From: Halichoerus grypus
Lineage: Eukaryota > Chordata > Mammalia > Carnivora > Phocidae
Reading direction: 5' to 3'
DNA: 64,000 nucleotides
Assembly (NCBI RefSeq): GCF_964656455.1
Contig: NC_135723.1
Location: forward strand, 101,199,283-101,263,282
The position numbers and the translations under genes are program-made. The notes beneath the pieces were generated by a model. That model was given only the letters and a program-made list of their open reading frames with translations. It did no database searches and had not been told where the DNA came from. Numbering within the stretch: position 1 is the stretch's first letter; every line of letters starts with the position of its first letter. Below are positions 58,501-64,000 of the stretch, piece by piece.

Positions 58501-61500
58501 TATCTGGAATAGCAACACGGGCTGCCCTTCCTCAGCCCGCGTAGCATGTGCCGGGATTTCCTGCACACAGAATGCTAGGAACCTGTTCTATCCATCAACG
58601 TAACCAAAAATCACGGAAACCACTCATACACTGTTCACGGAGACTATCCTAATCTTACCTTGCTTTCTGCATTTTTTGCTTGTGTAGTTGATGCATAAAG
58701 AACGAAGCAATTATTACTACAAAAGACAATGTCCTTCTCCACTCTATTGGAGCTTTCTCGGGAATCCTGAAAAGCAAAGAGAAACGTGTGGGGATCTCAA
58801 GTCAAAATTTCATAAAAACAAGATCCATCCATTGTTGGTTTTTATGCTATGTTAAAAGTGAAATTAGCTCTCTATTGTAAAAGTAAAAAAGTAACTCCCT
58901 GCCAATATTTAGCATGTAATTTAGCCAAAGAAAAAATAAATGTACAAAAATAAACTTTATTATCCATATTTCACTCTATTTAGTCATATGTGGGTCTCAT
59001 ATTATCCAGTTTACCAGTCTGCTGTCACTGTTTGGTTTGCAGCTAAACACGTCAAATACATGGTGAGGCTACTTGGTGGAACCTGGGGGCCACGGGGCCA
59101 CCACAGAGGGGCTCTTTCCGACAAGGAGCAAGCCCTGTGCCGGACACCCCAGCGGAGGAACAGCAGGCACCTTGTTCATAGAGGCCAGGTCTCGGAGAGA
59201 CTTCCTGACGCCGCTCCCGAGAATAACCACCCTGCAGTGACAGCACCACTGCGGTCTGAGTGCCGCGCCTTCTGCGCCGCCACGCCCAGAGTCCCGACAT
59301 CCAGAGAGACCTAAGTGCAGAAGACTTTGTTAGTGATTCAAATTAACCAATAACACAGTGTAGTACGAGGTGTAAAACTGCCCTAAATCAACTTAGAACA
59401 TGGCTCATTTAACGTTCCTGATACTATTCGTTATTCATAAAAATCTTATCTTCTCAGCATAAAAGTGGTTACAGGGCATCTATTACATGCATGGCCCTGG
59501 AGTATAAATGGAGGGACATAACTATTCTCAAGCAGCTGGGGAAACAATGCTCGTACACGAGGAGCACAAGAGAAAACCAATTCACCGTGATATTAATAGT
59601 CACCCTAAGTGCAAAGCGAGTGGGGTGGGGGATACTACTTTTGTTTGAGGGTTAAGACGATAAAAAATGTTTTATGAAAGATGAAGAGCTACATGTACAA
59701 GAGTCTTAAATGAGTGTGATTTGGAAAGTGGTAAAGGGCTAAGAGAGTCCCGGGCCCAAGATGAAAACGTGGTCACATTTGGAGCACATCATCCATGTGG
59801 GGCATGGAGGCAGAAAGGAGAACAGGGAAAAATGAGTGAGGCAGAAGCAGCTGGAGGCCGAGCTCAAAAACCCAGCACAGGCAGCTCTCCCTGAGTTCAC
59901 GGATGAGAAGTGAGGAGCTGCCAGGTCCTGAGAGCAGGGCAAGGACCAAAACAAGACTCTGAGAGAGTGGGGTGAGGAGGCCTCGTCCCTGGGAAGAGCA
60001 GGGCCCATGGAGACAGTGCACAGGCCCAACGAGAGGGAAGAGGGGGCGCAAGGCACAGAAGGAAGAGAGAACACAAGTACAGCCACTGGCCGGCCTCGTG
60101 TGTGCCGGCCAGAGAGGCGGTGGGGGCGGCAGGCCCTCGGGGGGACGCGGAAGCCAACGCTGCGGGGGGTCAGCAGCCCGCACAGAGAGCCGGCATTCCA
60201 CGACTTCCCGGGGACATCAGATCCCACCACAGAAGACCGCGCACCCACAGAAGGTTCAGTTACCCACGACTACATACCAACACGCTGTTACTCGTTCAAA
60301 ACTGAAGTGGGATTTTACAGAGCATCAGCTTAACCTGTGAATGGAAAGTGAACCTGAGGGTGGCAAACGTAAACCAGCTCACCATTGCTTGCTGGAGGGA
60401 ACGGCACATCGGGCTGCTTCAGCCGGTACGAGCAGGCTAGTCGGGGAGGGTTTGCAGGTCCCGGCGGCGGCCCGCGGAGAAACACGTGCTGTCGACACTC
60501 CAAGCCTGGGTTCACTCTGCGGCCGCTGACCAAACCCACAGACGGAACATCCGGAGCATTACTAACCTCATAGCTGTTAGGAATTCGGACGTGAAGAAGG
60601 TCGGAAAATGCAGCCACCACACTGCTAATGTTCTAAAACGAGAATGTGAACACTGTGTCACCCCCGGAGGCAGGAGTGAGCCACAGAGGCGAACTTCAGG
60701 TACCTGCTCTCTGCAGGACACAGACCATGCAAGCAAATCCAACCACTTTCATTCAGACTTAAGAGTCTCAGGAAAAAAAAAATCATTTTAATGGACCAGT
60801 ATCCCCATCAAGCTTTCCTAAACAGAAATCCTCACGCAGGGACCCCTATTAACACTGAGTATGTGCGCGAGCGTTACAGTATTCTAGCCATAGGACACCG
60901 CCGTAAGGAGGGAGCTACACCGCATCAGGTTTCACAGCTAGGCAGAAACTTCCTTCAAGTGGACTCTGTCCGGCTCTGGGCAGAGGTCTGCAACAGCCCA
61001 CGAGAATGCTGTCACACCAGGGCTGAGTTATACTGACAGCCAAAATGTCCTATCATTGGACCATCGGTATGGTTGCCAATATCCTCACAGAATCAGACAG
61101 AAAAAAATTCTCAGCAATTTATTAGTGTTTGATATGAGCAACTGCTACATGAACATTGACACTATTTCTGTAAAAAGTTCTTTTCCATGGCTTCATTTTC
61201 TATGTGTAATTATCGAGAGGTTTCTCTCTAAAGGACACACCCTTTAATAAAAACACGAGAACACTAACTTCATTTTGCCCCGGCTTCAGCTGAGATCCAT
61301 GTGATGCTTATTCAGAGTGCTCAGAAGCAACCCAGACATCCGAATGACTGCTCATCCCAGCTCTGTGAGCTTCTGTCCGCCACGACCCTGCTCTAAGCCA
61401 CCTGACACCCCTTAAGAATGGGGACACAGTTTATAATGTAAAAAAAGCTATTTCATCTTTACCTCAGCAGCTGTAGGATGCAGAGTAATTGCCACAGATA

Positions 61501-63860
61501 TAAGACCCGATCTGGGACCATTTGGGGACGAACCAAAAGGCGGTGTGAAAAATAAAGTGCCTGGCTCAGTTTTGATGTCATTCCTTCTAGATTCCAAACC
61601 TTAAGTGGTGGGGAGAAAAAAGGGAAGAAGGAGGGAGAGAGGGAGAGAAGGAAGGGAGGAAGGAAAGATGGATTGAGTACTAATGGCTTTTCAAAATCAA
61701 ATTATGAACATTAGTAAACTGGCATACTGTAAAGAAAAATAATTCTGCGGAGCACCTTCCCTACCTTTCCCAGCACTGCTCGGAAGAATTGGGATGATGG
61801 GGGATGCCACAGGCTCTGGAGGCTCCTCTTTGACCAGGGACAAATCTGGGTATCTGCTCACTTCCATTCCAACCACACTCTCCGGAGAGGATGAGGGGAC
61901 AAAACTGTCAGGACTGTCCCGATCACCACCGTGGTCCTGTATCCTGAGAGAAGAACAAAGATAACATGTCAGCACGGGCAAACCCATCACTGGGGCTTCC
62001 TGCACAACCCAGCCCTGTCTACGAGTGTGACTACGAGGTTCCCTCGGACAATGGCAACGATGTAAGAAGACAAAGAATAGGTTCAGGGCCAAACAAGAAA
62101 TCTCTCAGAAAAAGACCTAAGAAACACATTCAACTGTTAAGCAATTTAAACAGTAGGTTTCCTCCTGACGGAACTTCAACATCAAAGTTTAAAGACCTGC
62201 CAAAGAAAGAAGACGTTCAGATTACAACACAGTGGAGAAAGGATGAAGACTTACACTTCTGCCAAGTTCCAGATCCCTGAGACTAGGAATAGTCTGCAGC
62301 CGGAAAAGGAAAGAGCCTTCTCGCACACCCCACGGCACAGCCGCAGAGCCCGCTGTGCTGCCGCTCATAGTGGAAACGCAGGGAAAACTCGGTCACTAGA
62401 GCTTCATGGGCCTTTATTTTTCCTAACTGATCAAGTACGGTGAAAAGAAGAAGAGAATGGTCTAGCCCAAGAAGTTAGAGGTTAACTAGGGTGACTGAGG
62501 TCAGAGGGCAAGTGTGGGCTCAAGCTAATGCTGTGGGATGCCCCCAAACCTGGGGCCTCCCACTCTCCCCCCACAAAGGAGACCCTGTTATGTGGAGAGA
62601 AGCTGAGTAGCAGCATTACGATGAGACCCGAGAGTGGCTTCCAGACGCAGTCCCTGTGACATCCAGTGGTGCCCTGCCCCAGGGCACCACACATGCACAC
62701 CTAGGAGGCTGCCTCCCACAACTGCTCCCGATTAACAAATCTAGCAACTTCTAGCAATAAGATGCAGAAGAGAGCAAGGAGACCTGGATTCTAAATCTGG
62801 ATGAGAAACATCTCATCTCCTTTTTGGTCCACAGTTTTCTCATTAGTAAAGTAAGGGACTTAATCTAAATGAGGTCTCATCAAATAGAGGGTAGTTACCA
62901 GATTATCCAAAAAAGAATCACCTGATGAAGTACATAAGAGCCTTTCCCAGATCTAACTAGGTGGGTTGTGGTTATCTACTAAGGACGGTGGTTTTTCCCC
63001 AGTCAGAATCTTGGGTCTAAAAAGCTGATACAAAGAAGTACAAAACTCTGGGCGGGATAGTCCTTAAATTCTCTTCCCCAAAAGCATTCTCTGGTATCGG
63101 TGACTGCCGCTCTTTTATTTTAGACATCTGGGAACATCAGTAAGTGACAGTGATCTGTGAAATATTTTGCAGAGAGACTCCCGTTGCCTTAATGTCTATT
63201 TGGTTATTTGTTGAACTTCCTATACCATCTAAGAATTTAAAAATGTACAAACTAATTACATTTAATAGTAAGAACGTTTTATAAACTAAGTCCTAAAGAA
63301 AACTATTCACCAAATTTTTACCCCTTCAATGTTTTTACATGCTATCCCTACATTCTGCTAAATATATATATTTTTTAAAAAATGAAATAACTAAAAAATA
63401 TGTGAGAAAAAAGGAAAAAAGGACCTCTACCTTAATTCTTCCTGATTATTATGAGGTGGTGTTGGCAGGGAAGCTGGAACATCAACAGTCTTTGGGCCTT
63501 GAGCAATAGCTCTGGCTAACAAGTCATCCTGGGGTCGAAATGGCAGCTGAAACGGTTTAGGTCCTAGACTTTTGGTAACTGGAAAAGCGAAAACACAGAA
63601 CCAAAGATAGATTTAGTCAAAACGGATACATGGGGAGAAAAGGATTGCCTTTTCACCATACACAGCTGACAAAGGCACACTGTGCAAAGGTGTACAACCC
63701 GGAGGTGTAGCATCATACCTTCATGGCTCATTAATACGCCAGCTCTTCCAGCAAGTTCTTCAGTTGTCGCAAAACCATTTGCCATCTTCTGACAAGCCAT
63801 AGGAGGTGGTGTAGGAGGAAGAGAGGCAGGGGGTGTTGGAGGATTACTTAAATTATTCTG
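46413..63860 (-). CDS. KMT2C: KMT2C (MLL3), histone H3K4 methyltransferase, C-terminal 15 coding exons (partial gene)
   Basis: Fifteen minus-strand exons with matching phases give 1,021 codons plus stop, equal to residues ~3891-4911 of the 4,911-residue human protein. KMT2C is the catalytic subunit of a COMPASS-like complex (with WDR5, RBBP5, ASH2L, DPY30, PTIP, UTX) that monomethylates H3K4 at enhancers. Visible in order: a Pro-rich segment; an atypical Cys/His region; an extended PHD finger (~4400-4506); FYRN and FYRC (~4545-4691); the WDR5-binding Win motif GCARSEP with its Arg at 4710; SET with GLGLYAARD, NHSC (Asn4848) and CYDY (Tyr4884); and post-SET CHCGAVNC. Placing these motifs at their known human numbers by exon counting supports the model. 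The preceding, much longer part of the gene lies beyond the right edge. Coding exons occupy 63860-63719, 63578-63431, 61943-61765, 61599-61463, 60632-60383, 59310-59171, 58766-58659, 57083-55964, 55045-54909, 53670-53528, 53262-53094, 49355-49239, 48640-48567, 48316-48208 and 46505-46413. Confidence 0.97.
46506..48207 (-). other. Last KMT2C intron (1.7 kb)
   Basis: The intron separates the NHSC exon from the terminal exon. The part next to the terminal exon (46.5-47.0 kb) is GC-rich, and the rest is of mixed composition. No SINE or L1 was recognised. Confidence 0.65.
48208..48316 (-). CDS. KMT2C: KMT2C coding exon (SET domain, NHSC catalytic motif)
   Basis: The acceptor is GCTTGCAG and the donor is GAAGAG/GTAAGA. 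It encodes YINHSCAPNCVAEVVTFERG then HKIIISSNRRIQKGEE. NHSC is the SAM-binding and pseudoknot motif; its Asn counts as residue 4848. SSN replaces the SSS that I recall for human at the same place. Confidence 0.96.
48567..48640 (-). CDS. KMT2C: KMT2C coding exon (SET domain, SET-I region)
   Basis: The acceptor is CTCTTTCAG and the donor is GCCAG/GTGAGG. It is 24 codons, NRGVYMFRMDNDHVIDATLT then GGPA, ending in a split Arg codon. The segment lies in and around the substrate-binding SET-I insertion. Confidence 0.96.
48946..49134 (+). mobile_element. CAN SINE inside the KMT2C intron between two SET exons
   Basis: Full copy with GGGGTGCCTAGGTGGCTCAG head and CAAATAAATTTTAAAA tail. AATATCCAGATGT occurs at 48,908-48,920 and again just after the tail, with about 25 bases of extra sequence at the 5' side. 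It is antisense to KMT2C and about 105 bases from the exon at 49,239. Confidence 0.92.
49239..49355 (-). CDS. KMT2C: KMT2C coding exon (SET domain, SAM-binding part)
   Basis: The acceptor is TTTTTTGCAG and the donor is TCTCAG/GTAAGG. It is 39 codons, GLGLYAARDIEKHTMVIEY, IGTIIRNEVANRKEKLYE and SQ. The GxGxxAxRDI segment forms part of the S-adenosylmethionine pocket. Confidence 0.97.
49356..53093 (-). other. KMT2C intron (3.7 kb): contents
   Basis: Apart from the old L1 at 50.4-51.3 kb no repeat was recognised. The parts 49,360-50,390 and 51,350-53,090 show no exon consistent with KMT2C. A minus-strand frame of 86 codons at 52,648-52,908 has no recognisable domain. Confidence 0.6.
50390..51345 (+). 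mobile_element. Old LINE-1 ORF2 3' fragment
   Basis: TTTGGTATAAGAACAGACAA, AGAATCCAAGTAGATCCATG and GGAATATTCTCCAAAGGAGT follow L1 ORF2 3' order. It is antisense to KMT2C and heavily mutated. Confidence 0.6.
53094..53262 (-). CDS. KMT2C: KMT2C coding exon (Win to SET linker, residues ~4725-4781)
   Basis: The acceptor is GTGTGCAG and the donor is ATCCAG/GTAAGG. It encodes PHTLNSTSTSKSFQSTVTGE, then QYRKMKTEWKSNVYLARSRI and Gln. The last part is the N-terminal flank and first strand of the SET domain. Confidence 0.96.
53528..53670 (-). CDS. KMT2C: KMT2C coding exon with WDR5-interaction (Win) motif (residues ~4678-4724)
   Basis: The acceptor is CCTTTTCAG. It encodes LPGVEACENYTFRYGRNP, LAVNPTGCARSEPKM and SAHVKRFVL. 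By exon counting the Arg of GCARSEP is residue 4710, the known WDR5-binding arginine of MLL3. The donor is taken as TTAAG/GTATTT because it keeps the conserved FVLR. A second GT lies 12 bases earlier in frame (AAGAG/GTTTGT; see findings). Confidence 0.95.
53671..55963 (-). other. KMT2C introns between 53.7 and 55.96 kb: contents
   Basis: Two introns surround the FYRC exon (54,909-55,045). They are AT-rich and repeat-poor. Nothing apart from that exon was recognised. Confidence 0.6.
54909..55045 (-). CDS. KMT2C: KMT2C coding exon (FYRC domain, residues ~4632-4677)
   Basis: The acceptor is CATATGTAG and the donor is GAGTCA/GTGAGT. It encodes GVWDKILEPVACVRKQSEML, then YLKGEDLFGLTVSAVARIAE and Ser. 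This is the core of FYRC, which packs with FYRN into one domain. The frame stays open into the intron beyond the donor. Confidence 0.96.
55964..57083 (-). CDS. KMT2C: KMT2C large coding exon: ePHD finger and FYRN (residues ~4259-4632)
   Basis: The acceptor is TTCACTGCAG and the donor is CCAAAG/GTGAGA. The 1,120-nt exon encodes 373 codons. The first ~140 residues include the conserved block KKWRGMKWKKWSIHIVIPKG. The extended PHD finger runs from YRKCCFCHEEGDG (near 56,655) to KTMLCPMHKPKG (near 56,330), with CVFCHKMGATSGCHR and FTCAIKAQC between; this fold reads histone tails. FYRN begins at YFAVFRRVYVQRDEVRQIAS and leads into the first part of FYRC (GYEASRLYWSTRY). All zinc ligands appear to be present. 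The frame stays open past both splice sites, so the open frame is longer than the exon. Confidence 0.97.
57826..57993 (-). mobile_element. CAN SINE in KMT2C intron (sense to the gene)
   Basis: It runs from TTAAAAGATTTATTTATTTT to CCAGCCAGGCGCCCC. ACATATTAATTTTTTAAAA and ACATATTTTAATTTAAAG flank it. Confidence 0.9.
58659..58766 (-). CDS. KMT2C: KMT2C coding exon (residues ~4223-4258)
   Basis: The acceptor is GCTTTTCAG and the donor is AGCAAG/GTAAGA. It is 36 codons, DSRESSNRVEKDIVFCSNN then CFVLYASTTQAKNAESK. The FCSNNC cysteines pair with the WCCHC exon before it to form a small Cys-rich zinc-binding module. Confidence 0.95.
59171..59310 (-). CDS. KMT2C: KMT2C coding exon with WCCHC zinc-binding segment (residues ~4176-4222)
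   Basis: The acceptor is GCACTTAG and the donor is AACAAG/GTGCCT. In the phase set by the neighbouring exons it reads GLSGCRDSGRGGAEGAALRP, then QWCCHCRVVILGSGVRK to MNK. The cysteine-rich core matches KMT2C, while the first third carries several Gly/Arg replacements that raise GC. It has no stop codon and does not start with ATG, so it is easily missed in an ORF search. Confidence 0.92.
60383..60632 (-). CDS. KMT2C: KMT2C coding exon (residues ~4093-4176)
   Basis: The acceptor is CGTTTTAG, just before the codons for NISSVVAAFSDLLHVRIPN. It continues with ECRQHVFLRGPPPGPANPP and YRLKQPDVPFPPASN, with donor AATG/GTGAGC. A position eight bases further in (CAGTGT...) looked like a possible start. 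It was dropped because only the outer AG restores the conserved ENISS junction. Confidence 0.94.
61463..61599 (-). CDS. KMT2C: KMT2C coding exon (residues ~4047-4092)
   Basis: The acceptor CACTTAAG is preceded by a very long pyrimidine tract, and the donor is GAG/GTAAAG. It encodes GLESRRNDIKTEPGTLFF and PNGPRSGLISVAITLHPTAA. Both phases match its neighbours. Confidence 0.95.
61612..61672. repeat. GGGA/GGAA-rich purine tract next to a KMT2C acceptor
   Basis: About 60 bases of almost pure A/G (AGGGAAGAAGGAGGGAGAGA and following) lie just upstream of the KMT2C exon ending at 61,599. On the gene strand this is an extended pyrimidine tract. Confidence 0.85.
61765..61943 (-). CDS. KMT2C: KMT2C coding exon (residues ~3987-4047)
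   Basis: The acceptor is TTCTCTCAG and the donor is GAAAG/GTAGGG. It encodes IQDHGGDRDSPDSFVPSSSP and SRYPDLSLVKEEPPEP, an acidic, Ser/Pro-rich, presumably disordered region. Confidence 0.95.
63431..63578 (-). CDS. KMT2C: KMT2C coding exon (residues ~3938-3987)
   Basis: The acceptor is TTTTCCAG and the donor is TTAAG/GTAGAG. It encodes TKSLGPKPFQLPFRPQDDLL and ARAIAQGPKTVDVPAS, a conserved linear segment that is specific to KMT2C. No catalytic motif is present. Confidence 0.95.
63719..63860 (-). CDS. KMT2C: KMT2C coding exon (Pro-rich, residues ~3891-3937)
   Basis: It reads QNNLSNPPTPPASLPPTPPP and then MACQKMANGFATTEELAG through MSHE, with donor GAAG/GTATGA. The acceptor region reads CTGCAGCAG, so the start could be at 63,860 or 63,857. 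The segment is a low-complexity proline linker with no known fold. Confidence 0.94.
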
Positions 63861-64000
63861 CTGCAGGAGACCAAAAAATTTTAAATTATGTGCTACAGAG
63901 CAAATATGCCATGACCTTGCTAAAACTTAGTTCTGTGAATTTTTAGCACATGGAAGCAAGGCTATAGACATGTCATCAAGATGCATCTTCATTCCTAAAT

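Larger units (their letters stand above)
57084..63430 (-). other. KMT2C introns between 57.1 and 63.4 kb: contents
   Basis: Outside the exons the only clear repeat is the CAN SINE at 57.8 kb. A purine-rich stretch (pyrimidine-rich on the gene strand) lies beside the exon at 61,599. Stretches 59.3-60.38, 60.63-61.46 and 61.95-63.43 kb contain nothing else recognisable. The part at 59.7-60.6 kb is GC-rich. Confidence 0.6.

Noticed and set aside
1..64000. CRISPR arrays, operons, phage or bacterial defence systems
   Set aside because: No regular spaced repeats, ribosome-binding sites or compact gene arrays exist. All evidence (splice sites, SINEs, L1) shows vertebrate chromosomal DNA.

Overview
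This is nuclear DNA from a carnivoran mammal, most likely an arctoid caniform (bear, seal or mustelid group) rather than a dog or a cat. About 23 tRNA-Lys-derived CAN SINEs are scattered across it. They carry the arctoid-type head (GGGGCGCCTGGGTGGCTCAG) and AATAAA-rich tails. The abundant young dog-type SINE head and the cat-type body were not seen. The exact species cannot be read from the sequence.

Two protein-coding genes lie tail to tail. On the + strand, positions 1-28,690 hold the 3' part of GALNT11, a Golgi polypeptide N-acetylgalactosaminyltransferase. Ten coding exons (6,710-28,082) encode 510 residues, which correspond to human residues 99-608; the 5' exons lie upstream of the window. 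On the - strand, positions 44,570-64,000 hold the 3' part of KMT2C (MLL3), the H3K4 methyltransferase of the COMPASS-like enhancer complex. Fifteen coding exons (46,413-63,860) encode the last 1,021 residues, with the extended PHD finger, FYRN/FYRC, Win motif, SET and post-SET. Splice phases agree across every junction in both genes. Residue spacing reproduces the landmark positions known for human MLL3 (Win Arg4710, SET Asn4848, Tyr4884), so the exon models are internally well supported. The order and convergent orientation match the GALNT11-KMT2C neighbourhood of human 7q36.

The introns of both genes hold 3'-truncated LINE-1 fragments, CAN SINEs in both orientations and anonymous AT-rich sequence. 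The intergenic interval (28.7-44.6 kb) has two halves. From 28.9 to 38.6 kb it is almost entirely LINE-1, including one copy with a 5' inversion and a target-site duplication, and several CAN SINEs nested inside the L1 sequence. From 38.6 to 44.5 kb it is GC- and CpG-rich with no recognisable gene; it contains an apparent LTR remnant and an orphan CpG-island-like stretch just beyond the KMT2C poly(A) site.

No prokaryotic features, CRISPR arrays, intact retroelement ORFs or novel multi-gene system were found. The main points for follow-up are the inverted L1, a 23-25 nt U6 snRNA fragment bounded by direct repeats, possible tandem splice sites in KMT2C and GALNT11, a KMT2C exon with a cluster of GC-raising substitutions, a SINE in a short intron between SET-domain exons, and the orphan CpG-rich block.
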